From Aldehydirespirator sp028819505 (lineage in GTDB: Bacteria > Actinomycetota > Acidimicrobiia > Acidimicrobiales > Aldehydirespiratoraceae), in contig OZ242297.1 in NCBI GenBank assembly GCA_965207755.1, positions 2,604,001-2,668,000 of the forward strand: a DNA stretch of 64,000 nucleotides, read 5' to 3'. Position 1 is the stretch's first letter, and each line of letters starts with the position of its first letter. Under the pieces are notes generated by a model, which was not told the DNA's origin, ran no database searches, and saw nothing but the letters and a program-made list of their open reading frames with translations. This document shows positions 54,033-63,375 of this stretch, in pieces. A program made the position numbers and the translations under genes.

Positions 54033-54084
54033 CCTCCCGCTCTGTTCGCTGCGCTCACGGGCCGCTCGGGCCACGGCCTCACTC
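54033..54084 (-). repeat. Dispersed intergenic repeat, copy E
   Basis: Minus-orientation copy (on the minus strand: GAGGCCGTGGCCCGAGCGGC, then CCGTGAGCGCAGCGAACAGAG) between hpt and the DUF151 gene. It runs up to and includes the hpt stop codon. Confidence 0.82.
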
Positions 54085-54687
54085 TGTCCGGCCTCTGCCC
54101 GTCTTGGCGGACGATCCGTAGAGGACCGGGACGTAGGCGTCGGGGTCGTCGGCCAGCAACTCCAGGTCGGCCGCGGCGACGAGGCGCAGGTTGCGGTAGC
54201 GGCCCTCGTGGTCGAGCCCGAAGCCGACCACGTACGCGTCGGACACCTCGGCCCCCGCGAAGTCGATGTCCACGGGCACCACCCTCCGGGTCCGCCGGTC
54301 CAGCAGCGTACACACCGCCACCGTGCGGGGCCTGCGGCGCTGCAGCTCGGAGCGCAGGAAGGCGGTGCTCAGGCCGGTGTCGACGATGTCCTCGACGATC
54401 ACCGCGTCGCGGCCGGCGATGTCGAGGTCGAGGTCCTTGAGCAGGCGGACACGGCCCGAACCGGGGGTGTAGGGCGTGATGGCCATGAAGTCCACGCTCA
54501 CCGGGGCGGTCATGGCCCTGGCGAGGTCGGCCAGGAACGGCACGCTGCCCCGCAGCACGCCGATGAGGACCACGCCGTCGGGATAGCGGGCCGACATCTC
54601 CGCGGCCAGCCGGGCGACGGTCGCGTCGATCTGCTCGGCGGTCAGCAGCACGCGCGGCTCGGCCGGCGCCGGGGGGTCGGAGGGCAC
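54079..54687 (-). CDS. hpt: Hypoxanthine phosphoribosyltransferase
   Basis: Purine salvage enzyme that makes IMP or GMP from the base and PRPP. It has the PRPP-binding motif DAVIVEDIVDTGLS, the loop VLIGVLRGSVPFLADLA and the C-terminal DIDFAGAEVSDAYVVGFGLD. The 202-residue length is normal. It is inserted between the ftsR-like and DUF151 genes of the conserved cluster, an order not usual in mycobacteria. Confidence 0.92.
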   Translation of the reverse strand: MPSDPPAPAEPRVLLTAEQIDATVARLAAEMSARYPDGVVLIGVLRGSVPFLADLARAMTAPVSVDFMAITPYTPGSGRVRLLKDLDLDIAGRDAVIVEDIVDTGLSTAFLRSELQRRRPRTVAVCTLLDRRTRRVVPVDIDFAGAEVSDAYVVGFGLDHEGRYRNLRLVAAADLELLADDPDAYVPVLYGSSAKTGRGRTE

Positions 54688-54692
54688 CGTGC

Positions 54693-55523
54693 TCAGTCCA
54701 GGTGGGTGCGGAGCGTGCGTTGCAGCAGCAGCCGCCGCAGCTGCTCGGTCAGCTCGACGATCTCGGCCAGCTCGGCCCGCACCCGTTCCGTGTCTCCCCG
54801 AGCGATCAGCGTTCCCAGCAGCCGTTCGTAGACGCCGGCCTCGCGGTCGGCGGCCACCTTGAACATTCGCAGGTTGCGGGGTGGTATGCCGTGGTCGGCG
54901 AGGGCGGCGGCCGTCCGCGCCGTCAAGAGCGCGTCATGGTCGAACACCGGCCCGGCCCCGGCGCCGCCCGACCCGGCCCCGGCGCCGCCCGCCCCGGCGC
55001 TGCCCGCCCTCGCGCCGCCGTCGCCGTCGGGGCGTTCCGCGGCGGGGACGATGATGCCGAGCCGCTGCAGTTCGGCTATGTGATCGGCGTCCACGCCGAG
55101 CGCCCGGGCCAGCCCGGCCGCGGTGAGGCCGACCGACCCGTCCGGCTCGGTCTCTGCCGCGGCCGCCGCGTCGGCGTCGGCGTCGTCTCCGGCGCCGGGG
55201 CGCGAGCGCGCGGCGAACAGCGACGGCACCGCGGGAACGGCCTCAGACCCGGCGTCGGCGCGCAGCGCGGCCCTGGCCGTCGCCCCCGAAGCCAGCCGGC
55301 GCTTGATCTCCTTGAGGGGCAGGAAGTGGTCGCGCTGCTGGATCAGCACCCAGTTGAGCCGCTCGATGTCGGCCTCGAAGAACTTCCGGTAGCCCGACGG
55401 GGTCCGCTGCGGGGCGATCAGGCCCTGGCTCTCCAGGAACCGGATCTTGGAGATCGTCAGGTCCGGGTGCTCGTCGGCGAGCAGCGAGAGCACCTCGCCG
55501 ATGGACCGGTGGGCGCGGCTCAC
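54693..55523 (-). CDS. ftsR: FtsR-like MerR regulator with a long low-complexity linker
   Basis: A 276-residue MerR-type protein. HRSIGEVLSLLADEHPDLTI and KIRFLESQGLIAPQRTPSGYRKF form the winged HTH, as in FtsR, the cell-division gene activator of Corynebacterium. A second domain (LTAAGLARALGVDADHIAEL) and a C-terminal helical part (LRMFKVAADREAGVYERLL) are also FtsR-like. The middle holds Asp/Ala and Gly/Ala/Ser-rich stretches (GSAGAGGAGAGSGGAGAG) that are longer than expected. The GTG start overlaps the garA stop (GTGA). Identification rests on sequence and synteny. Confidence 0.83.
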   Translation of the reverse strand: MSRAHRSIGEVLSLLADEHPDLTISKIRFLESQGLIAPQRTPSGYRKFFEADIERLNWVLIQQRDHFLPLKEIKRRLASGATARAALRADAGSEAVPAVPSLFAARSRPGAGDDADADAAAAAETEPDGSVGLTAAGLARALGVDADHIAELQRLGIIVPAAERPDGDGGARAGSAGAGGAGAGSGGAGAGPVFDHDALLTARTAAALADHGIPPRNLRMFKVAADREAGVYERLLGTLIARGDTERVRAELAEIVELTEQLRRLLLQRTLRTHLD

Positions 55524-55987
55524 CGGGGCGACGTCCCGTGCACGAACACGAGCTTGAACTTCCCGACCTGGACTTCGTCGCCCTCGTTGAGCTCGCCCTC
55601 GTCGACGAGCCGGCGGTTGACGTAGGTGCCGTTCAGCGAGCCGGCGTCGCGGATCGAGTACCGGGCGCCGTCCCGGGCCACCTCGGCGTGGCGGCGCGAC
55701 ACGGTGATGTCGTCGAGGAAGATGTCGCTGTCGGGGTCGCGCCCCACCGACACCACGTCGGAGTCGAGCGCGTAGCGGGCGCCGGCCTTGGGACCCTGGT
55801 TGACCACGAAGAGGCCCTGATGGCGCCCGAAAGCCGACCGGTCCACGTGCACCGTCCCCGGGGAGGCTTCGGGCGCCACCGCCCGGTGCTCGGTGGTGGC
55901 GTCCTCGGGCTCCGGCCGCTCCCCGCCGGACATGTCGGCGTCTGCTCGGCGGCGGCTGCGGCCATCCGGGCCCGGCGTGGACGCCAC
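55520..55987 (-). CDS. garA: FHA-domain regulator (GarA/OdhI-like)
   Basis: Phosphothreonine-binding protein that in relatives controls 2-oxoglutarate and glutamate metabolism. The FHA domain covers about residues 60-150 (SVGRDPDSDIFLDDITVSRR; DAGSLNGTYVNRR). The N-terminal region has two Thr (EDATTEHRAV, residues 31-32) but not the usual ETTSVFR phosphorylation motif. Start GTG 55987, four bases after gcvH ends. ATG at 55933 is an alternative that keeps the TT pair. Synteny with gcvH and ftsR supports the name. Confidence 0.85.
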   Translation of the reverse strand: MASTPGPDGRSRRRADADMSGGERPEPEDATTEHRAVAPEASPGTVHVDRSAFGRHQGLFVVNQGPKAGARYALDSDVVSVGRDPDSDIFLDDITVSRRHAEVARDGARYSIRDAGSLNGTYVNRRLVDEGELNEGDEVQVGKFKLVFVHGTSPR

Positions 55988-55991
55988 TTCC

Positions 55992-56372
55992 CTACCCCGC
56001 TATCAGGTCCCTGTAGCCGTCGGCGTCGAGCAGGCTGTCGAGCTCGGCGGCGTCATCGAACGCGATCGTGCAGATCCATCCGTCTCCGTAGGGGTCCTCG
56101 TTGAGCCGCTGCGGGGCGCCGGCGAGCTCGTCGTTGACCTCGCTCACCACCCCGCTCACCGGGGCGAACAGCTCCGACACCGACTTGGTCGATTCGACCT
56201 CCCCGAACGGTTCCCCCTGGTCGACCCGGTCCCCCACCTGGGGCAGCTCCACGTAGACGACGTCTCCGAGGGCGTCCTGCGCGTAGTCGGTGATGCCGAT
56301 GCGAGCAACGTCTCCGTCGGCCACCGCCCACTCGTGGTCGGTGGAGTAGCGCAGGTCCTGGGGAATGTTCAT
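55992..56372 (-). CDS. gcvH: Glycine cleavage system H protein
   Basis: Lipoylated carrier that shuttles the aminomethyl group between P and T proteins. The lipoyl Lys is Lys63 in GEVESTKSVSELFAPV. YSTDHEWAVADGDVARIGIT at the N-terminus and YGDGWICTIAF near the end are typical. 126 residues. It heads the minus-strand operon that includes garA, ftsR and gcvT, and is divergent from the ABC ATPase gene. Confidence 0.97.
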   Translation of the reverse strand: MNIPQDLRYSTDHEWAVADGDVARIGITDYAQDALGDVVYVELPQVGDRVDQGEPFGEVESTKSVSELFAPVSGVVSEVNDELAGAPQRLNEDPYGDGWICTIAFDDAAELDSLLDADGYRDLIAG

Positions 56373-56411
56373 GCCCCGAAGCTACCCCATGCGGGCGACG
56401 AACTCGCGACA

Positions 56412-56511
56412 GGTCGGCGCCGCGGGTCGCCGGCACGGGTCGGCGCGGCAGGCGCGGGTGGTGGTGGTGATGCTCTCGCGACCGGTCGGCGCCGCGGGTC
56501 GCCGGCACGGG
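56412..56511. repeat. 28-bp direct repeat, 72 bp apart, in a divergent promoter region
   Basis: GGTCGGCGCCGCGGGTCGCC and the following GGCACGGG occur at 56412 and 56484. The intergenic region 56373-56588 separates gcvH (minus) from the sugar ATPase gene (plus). No gene seen in it. Confidence 0.85.
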
Positions 56512-56543
56512 GCTCTCCCGTAGCCCGCCGCGCCCGGTCGGTG

Positions 56544-56569
56544 TTATCGTGCTGTTGCAAGCGTTTACG
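56544..56569 (+). promoter_or_regulatory. Putative promoter -10 and LacI-type operator of the ABC ATPase gene
   Basis: TATCGT at 56545-56550 is a possible -10. It is followed at once by TTGCAAGCGTTTACG (56555-56569), which fits the LacI/CcpA operator pattern TGNAANCGNTNNC with a central CG. The arrangement is the same as in front of the sugar-binding protein gene at 1388-1417. GGGGAGAGG before GTG 56589 is the ribosome site. Confidence 0.45.
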
Positions 56570-56588
56570 AGCTTTGGGGAGAGGTCCG

Positions 56589-57773
<1,185 letters not shown>

Positions 57774-57791
57774 CGACCCGGCCCACTGCCT

Positions 57792-60700
57792 CTATGTGAC
57801 CCTTGCGGCACCTCGTGGGTCCAGCTGCAGGGATCGGCTATGCAGCCCGGTGCCGGGCTTGGTGACGTCCATGACGATCACGGAGATCTTGCGGGCCTCC
57901 TCCGGGCTCAGGTCCTGCTCCAGCCATTGCCTGAGCTCTTTCGGCGAACTTGGGCGGGCGCCGCCGGGGTGACGGGTGACGGGATTGTCTGCGTCGGCGA
58001 ACCACAGGACCAGATAGATGCCGTAGCCCTCGGCGGCCGGATCGGTTGTGTACTTGGCCATGAGCTGACCGCGCACCGCCTTCCACAGATCGCGGTGGCA
58101 GTCCTTCTTGATCTCGACCGGCACGTTGAACCCGCCATGGCTGGCGCGGATGTCGGCTCTGGCGTCGGCGGCGTAGGAGCCCTCCCGTTGGGCATCCACA
58201 TCGTCGGGCAGACGGAGGCGCAGATTGGTCAACAGCGCGTCCCGGCAGGAATCCTCGGGTTTGGGTCCCGTCAGGCGGTGCTGCTCCTCGTTCCAGAACT
58301 GGCTCCAGAAGTCGCTGCTGCCGCCCTGCAGGTAGTCGCACATGTCGTCGAGCCGGTCGACCAGAAGCGCCTTCAGGTCGGCCGCGTTGGCGGGCGGGCC
58401 GTCGTTGAGCGTGTCCTGGACCTGCTCGATGTTGGGATGGTCGTAGGAGGCGTCGCGATGGATGACGCGCTGTTCTTCCAAGGCCCAGGTGAGGTGCGGG
58501 TGCCAGTCCTCGAGGCCCGGATGATCGACCAAGCTCACGAGCGCCCGCTGGGCTTCGTCGCCTGGTTCTGAGCCGAGCTGTCTGATCAGTACGCCTATGA
58601 GATCCGACATCTCCATGTCCAGTGTGACGCGTCCGCTGCGTAGTTGAGATGCACCGAACCAGCATCCCATGATCTCGATCAGTTCCCTCAGGGTTGACGG
58701 GTCTCGGATGCCGGCCAAGATCGAGGGGCGGCGGTCGAAACGATCCCAGACGTGTCGGAGGAACTCGGCAAGATGCCTGATTCGGACCTCGCTCTCGGCC
58801 AAGTCGATCTTCAGTTGCGGCATACGGGCTCCTTGAACGATGAGGGCGTCGGTTGCCCACCATCGGACCCGCTGCGCCACGGGCATGCTCTTCGACGCCT
58901 GCTTCCGTTTGGCTAGAGCTAAGAGCACCCTCCTGTCTGAATGATCGAGCACGTTGGTCAACAGGCGGTCCAATACCGGCAGTTGCTTGTTCGAGCTTCG
59001 GGTCGGGAACGCTTCGAGCAACCTCAGCCTCACGTCGTGTACCCGGTTGTCGTGATCCTCGACGGCGTCTAGGTCGTTCAAGCCGGACGGGACCTCCTTG
59101 CCGGCGCGCACATCCGCTACTGCGCATCGGTACAGCACATCGAGAACCAACTCAGCGTCCCGCTGGAGCCACCGGGCATGCCACAGCGGCGTCTCAGCGC
59201 CATCGGGGACGCAGTAGCAAATGGCCAGCGCCTTGCGCTTGTGTTCATCCTGGAGCCCGTCCAGTCGCTCCGGATCCTCCGTGTCGAGCAACTCCAGGCT
59301 CGCGAGCACCGGATAGGCCAGCAACGAGTGCCTCGACTCGAGCGACCAGGAGATCGTCTGGTCGACCTTAGGAAGGTCGTCTCGCGAGGCCGCGCCTCGC
59401 AGTGCAGCCATCACCGCATCCACTAGGCGCGGGTCGCCGCCTATGAACTCGCTGATGCGATCCCGTGGCGAAGCGTGTCGGTCGACGCCGGCTACGTGAC
59501 CGAGATAGACGTTGGCCAGGGTGGCCAGATTCTGAGCCGAGAACCGGTTCTCCCATAGTTCATCCTCCTGCTCGCGCAGGTGACTCGCCCAGTCCTCGCA
59601 ACGGCGCCGTTGCTCCTCGTCCCACTGCTCGCGGCGTTCCGCCATCTCCCGCTGGAACTCGTCCTCGGCTGGAGACGAGCTGGCCGCGCCGCGCTCGCAG
59701 AACTCGTCCAAGTGTCGGGTGAGGACTGGATGGCCGCGTGTCCGGTCTCTCATCTCTTCAAGCGTCAAGCCCACGCTCGTCGATGGTTCATGAAGCGACC
59801 TGTACGCCTCTAACAGCAGCCCCTGGGACACCTCGGGCTCATCGTCGCCGATCTGTACCGCCTGGTCGAGACACCACATGCCGAAGTCAGCTGGGAGAGT
59901 CGAGCCGTGCAGGGCCTCCCAGAACCAATAGCTGACAGGCCCATGCGAATCTTCGTGGTCGCGCTGTCGGAGCCAGGTGAGAACGACCTGCTTCTGAAGG
60001 TGGGGACGGGCCTCCAGCCACGCTCGGACGCGGCGCGCTGGTTCCTCCTTGCGGTGATGGCGCCAATGCGAGCCGCCGGCGGCGGTGAGCCAGTCATGCA
60101 CCCGCTCCGGATCCTGATGATCGCCGTTGGCCTCCAAGCAGCGGGCAAGGAGTTCTTCCGGAAGCGTCTCCATTTTGGACCGCACCAAGACCGGAGCATG
60201 ACGAGAGGCGTCCTCGTGCAAGGAGTCGAGCAACTCTGCCAAGTGTTCATCCGAGGATGCTCCGAAGAGGGACTGACTCCAGAACCTCCAGAATCGGCCG
60301 ATGAACTGCTCGTTGCGAGGCCGGGCGTAGTCCCACACCTCCGATGGTGTGACCTCCTCCGGGTAGAGGACCTCCAGCAGGATCCCGCGGACCTGGTCAT
60401 CGGGATCTGGAACCGAGCCGTCCTGAACCGCGTCCAGCAGGCGGCGGAGAACTCTCATGCGGCCACCGCCAGAGGGCGCGACGTGCAGGTAGGCGTCCAG
60501 GGCCCGTCTCCTGATCGGCGCTGACCGACTCTCGCCCCAGAGGATGGCCTCTAGATCCTCACCCAGATCGACAACGGATTGCGGATCTTCGGCATTGGCC
60601 AGCGCTTCCAGCATCAGCATCGCCAGTCGCTCGTCACCAGAAGGCACATCGCCGAGCAGGTCCCTCATGGTGGGCACCATGTCGGCTGTCGCGAGGCTAC

Positions 60701-62000
60701 GGAACGCCCAGGCCGTGTCGTCCCGGTATCCATGGACGCGGCCATCCCGCCGCTGATGGCCGAACAGCGTCGCATCCCCAGCGAACACCGCCAGCGACTG
60801 CAGGAGATGCTCCTTCTCGGCGGTGGACAGGTCTCCAAGGTCTCCGTAGAGGCCCACGCCGATCGGATCAGCGTCGATCAGCGACGGGCGCGCCTGGTGG
60901 CTGTGCGCGGCCAGCCAGGCAGACAGGCCTCGCAGCGAAGTCACAACCCGTTCGTCGCTCGGGCTGGTCAGGAGCGCGATCACTCTCCGGGCCGGCAGGC
61001 CGTCGTCGATCAGCTTGGCCAGGTACCGGCCGGCGAGGAACTCCGCGACCTGGCGGTGCAGGGGAACGAACCCCCCGCGGTCGGCCCTGAACAGCTTCGT
61101 GGTGAGCGCGTGCTCTAGGTCCTCGCGACGCAGACGATCCGGCAGTGCATCCAACTCGGCGAGGGACATGAACGAAGGCACCGAGGTGCTCCGGGGCGTC
61201 ACGTAGCCTTCGAAGCCGGCAAGGAGCTGCAGCGCGCACAAGTAGCCGGCGGCGTCGACGATGCTCTCCAGCGGCGGAGGGCTCTTCGCTACTCGATGCT
61301 CCTGGTTGTGCTCGGTGGCGATCTGCCGACAGGCCATCTCAAGGGTTCTGCGGCGACTGTCGGGCCAGTCTCCTCCCTGTCTGAGGGCATCGGCGAGCAG
61401 GCCGAGCGTCAGAGGATTGACCAGCAGGCCGCCGACACCCCGCTGTCGAGCCTCGGTGATGAACGCCTGCCCGTCGGTCCGGTTGTGCCGGTGCCGCAGG
61501 AGCGCCATGACCTGGCGTTCATCGAGCTCATCGAGACTCAGCACGGTGATCCTTGAGTCGGGCGACACAGCCTGGAGGCTCTGGCGGTCGCTTTGCCCGA
61601 GCCAGTCCGCCTCGCGGCAGGAGATGCGGAAGCCCGGCGGCCGGAGACGATCGAGCCGGTTGCGGAGCTCGTCCAAGGGAAGCCTCGAGTCCTGCCGGCC
61701 TACCCGCATCTCGTCGAGACCGTCGATGAAGAGGATCCTGTCGCTCCACTCTGGATGCGAGTCAGGGTCCAACGTGATGAAGTCCCTCGCGCTCACCATC
61801 AGCGCGCCAGCACCGGGTGCGCGGCTCTGCCGGTCGAACTCGGTCGACTTGCCCGACCCCGGATCCCCGAGCAACACGAGGGCTGCAGTTTCGCGATGAG
61901 CGCTCAACGGCTTGCTCTCGAAGTCGAACGGGAGCGCGGCGTCGCTGCCTCCCGCGGAGTCGGCCAACTCGGTGCAGGTTCGCTCGACGACGAAGCTCAC
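57792..62000 (-). CDS. Large NACHT-like NTPase with C-terminal PD-(D/E)XK nuclease fold (putative defence protein)
   Basis: A 1402-residue protein. The N-terminal NTPase has Walker A GDPGSGKST (45-53) and Walker B RILFIDGLDEMR (88-99), with GLDE as in NACHT/STAND proteins, then a winged-helix-like zone with PLHRQVAEFLAGRYLA. Residues about 330-1230 are helical with HEAT/Armadillo-like texture. Residues 1283-1312 hold a nuclease core: Asp1283 (RADIRAS), Glu1296-x-Lys1298 (VPVEIKKD) and Gln1312 (RGQLMAKY). GC content is lower than the neighbouring genes. GTG overlaps the upstream gene's stop (GTGA). In known Avs and related systems the effector is usually N-terminal; here the nuclease is C-terminal. 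Defence role is inference. Confidence 0.78.
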   Translation of the reverse strand: MSFVVERTCTELADSAGGSDAALPFDFESKPLSAHRETAALVLLGDPGSGKSTEFDRQSRAPGAGALMVSARDFITLDPDSHPEWSDRILFIDGLDEMRVGRQDSRLPLDELRNRLDRLRPPGFRISCREADWLGQSDRQSLQAVSPDSRITVLSLDELDERQVMALLRHRHNRTDGQAFITEARQRGVGGLLVNPLTLGLLADALRQGGDWPDSRRRTLEMACRQIATEHNQEHRVAKSPPPLESIVDAAGYLCALQLLAGFEGYVTPRSTSVPSFMSLAELDALPDRLRREDLEHALTTKLFRADRGGFVPLHRQVAEFLAGRYLAKLIDDGLPARRVIALLTSPSDERVVTSLRGLSAWLAAHSHQARPSLIDADPIGVGLYGDLGDLSTAEKEHLLQSLAVFAGDATLFGHQRRDGRVHGYRDDTAWAFRSLATADMVPTMRDLLGDVPSGDERLAMLMLEALANAEDPQSVVDLGEDLEAILWGESRSAPIRRRALDAYLHVAPSGGGRMRVLRRLLDAVQDGSVPDPDDQVRGILLEVLYPEEVTPSEVWDYARPRNEQFIGRFWRFWSQSLFGASSDEHLAELLDSLHEDASRHAPVLVRSKMETLPEELLARCLEANGDHQDPERVHDWLTAAGGSHWRHHRKEEPARRVRAWLEARPHLQKQVVLTWLRQRDHEDSHGPVSYWFWEALHGSTLPADFGMWCLDQAVQIGDDEPEVSQGLLLEAYRSLHEPSTSVGLTLEEMRDRTRGHPVLTRHLDEFCERGAASSSPAEDEFQREMAERREQWDEEQRRRCEDWASHLREQEDELWENRFSAQNLATLANVYLGHVAGVDRHASPRDRISEFIGGDPRLVDAVMAALRGAASRDDLPKVDQTISWSLESRHSLLAYPVLASLELLDTEDPERLDGLQDEHKRKALAICYCVPDGAETPLWHARWLQRDAELVLDVLYRCAVADVRAGKEVPSGLNDLDAVEDHDNRVHDVRLRLLEAFPTRSSNKQLPVLDRLLTNVLDHSDRRVLLALAKRKQASKSMPVAQRVRWWATDALIVQGARMPQLKIDLAESEVRIRHLAEFLRHVWDRFDRRPSILAGIRDPSTLRELIEIMGCWFGASQLRSGRVTLDMEMSDLIGVLIRQLGSEPGDEAQRALVSLVDHPGLEDWHPHLTWALEEQRVIHRDASYDHPNIEQVQDTLNDGPPANAADLKALLVDRLDDMCDYLQGGSSDFWSQFWNEEQHRLTGPKPEDSCRDALLTNLRLRLPDDVDAQREGSYAADARADIRASHGGFNVPVEIKKDCHRDLWKAVRGQLMAKYTTDPAAEGYGIYLVLWFADADNPVTRHPGGARPSSPKELRQWLEQDLSPEEARKISVIVMDVTKPGTGLHSRSLQLDPRGAARVT

Positions 62001-63259
62001 GTGGCGTCGATCCAGTGGTCAGCCGGCTGCGACAGGAACTCCCCCAGCGCCACGTCCTGTCCGACGACGAACGATGCCTGTGGGCTGAAGCGCCGCTCGA
62101 ACGCGGCAAGGCCTGAGCGTCGTCCTCGCATCCTGCCGCTCTTCACTTCGATCGCGACTGTTCGCGGCCCCCTGCGGAGAACGAAGTCAACTTCGTCGTC
62201 TCCGTCCCGCCAATACCTGACCTCGGTACGAGGCGAGGCCGTGTTGAGCAGGTGCGCCCCGACGGCGCTCTCGACCATGCGGCCCCACTGCGAGCGGTCG
62301 GCGCGGGCCTCCGCGAAGGTGTAGCCGGAGGCGACGGACATGAGCGCCGTGTTGAGCACGTTGAACTTCGGGGACGACCCCCTCGTCAGCACCGGGCGCT
62401 CGGTGTGCTTGGAGAGCCCGGTCAGCAGACCCGCGTTTCCCAGCAACTCCAAGTAGCGAGAGAGCGTGACGGTGTTTCCTGCGTCGTGGAGCTGGCCGAG
62501 CATCTTGTTGTAGGCCAATTCTCGCCCCGAGTACGTCGCCCCCAGATAGAACAGGCGCTTGAGCAGTGCTGGCTTGTCCACCCGTGTCATGGCGAGCACG
62601 TCACGTTCGATGTTGGGCTCGATGAGCGCCTCACGGACATAGGAGCGCCAACGCTCGATGTCGTGGATCAGGCGGGCAGTGCCCGGGTAGCCCCCGAAGT
62701 ACACGTACTGGTCTGGATCGAATCCGAACGCATCGGACATCTCCGGGAAGGACCAGTGGGTGACCCGCACCGGCTCGAAGCGCCCCGCGAGGCTCTCGCT
62801 CAAGCCGGCCTGCATCAACAGCGGCGCCGAGCCGAGAATCACCACATGAAGAGGGCACTCTCGACGGCGGTCCGCGTCCCACAGACCCTTGACGGCTTCG
62901 GACCACCCGCGGATCTTCTGGATCTCATCGAGAACCAACACGAAGCCTCGCCCCGATTCCTCCGCTAGACGCCTGCCGGTTTCCCATGTCTCGACCAGCC
63001 ATCGACGGTCGCGCACCGCTCCCGGTGCCATCGAGCGAGCAACGTCGCGCCCGGACGATTCGGGCGACAGGCCCTCACCGCTGACTCCGGGCATGTCGAT
63101 CGCTTCTAGCAGGTGTGGCCTCTGTATGGTTGCGAGAGCCTGACGGATCGCGGTCGTCTTGCCGGTCTGACGCGGGCCGAACACCGCGATGAGCAGCCGC
63201 GGCGGCTCCGACAACCGCTCAACAAGAGAGCCCACCTGCAGGCGGCGATACTCCTCCAT
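61997..63259 (-). CDS. AAA ATPase with DUF4143 nuclease-fold domain, partner of the NACHT protein
   Basis: A 420-residue protein. The AAA_14-type domain has Walker A FGPRQTGKTT (27-36) and Walker B LVLDEIQKI (Asp111, Glu112), then GSAPLLMQAG as sensor. The C-terminal DUF4143 part ends in a PD-(D/E)XK-like core with Asp358 (DEVDFVLRRG) and Glu371-x-Lys373 (VAIEVKSGR). Such proteins are widespread in bacteria and archaea without an agreed function. Here its stop overlaps the NACHT gene start by four bases, so they form an operon. ATG at 63259 begins MEEYRR. Confidence 0.85.
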   Translation of the reverse strand: MEEYRRLQVGSLVERLSEPPRLLIAVFGPRQTGKTTAIRQALATIQRPHLLEAIDMPGVSGEGLSPESSGRDVARSMAPGAVRDRRWLVETWETGRRLAEESGRGFVLVLDEIQKIRGWSEAVKGLWDADRRRECPLHVVILGSAPLLMQAGLSESLAGRFEPVRVTHWSFPEMSDAFGFDPDQYVYFGGYPGTARLIHDIERWRSYVREALIEPNIERDVLAMTRVDKPALLKRLFYLGATYSGRELAYNKMLGQLHDAGNTVTLSRYLELLGNAGLLTGLSKHTERPVLTRGSSPKFNVLNTALMSVASGYTFAEARADRSQWGRMVESAVGAHLLNTASPRTEVRYWRDGDDEVDFVLRRGPRTVAIEVKSGRMRGRRSGLAAFERRFSPQASFVVGQDVALGEFLSQPADHWIDAT

Positions 63260-63375
63260 AGGGCAAGGCTAGCAGCGTGGCTACCAATATGAGAGAATTT
63301 ACTCAGAATAGTAGTTGACAATGATGGCCTCGGACGGGGGTTGAGATTCGCTGCTGGGCTGACAGGATGGAACGA
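63260..63375. promoter_or_regulatory. AT-rich divergent promoter region of the defence operon and amidohydrolase
   Basis: This 116-bp gap is much richer in A and T than its surroundings. On the plus strand TTGACA at 63315-63320 could be a -35, without a good -10 at the right distance. On the minus strand TTGTCA (63321-63316) is about 16 bases before AATTCT and may serve the ATPase-NACHT operon. Transcription start would need mapping. Confidence 0.35.
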
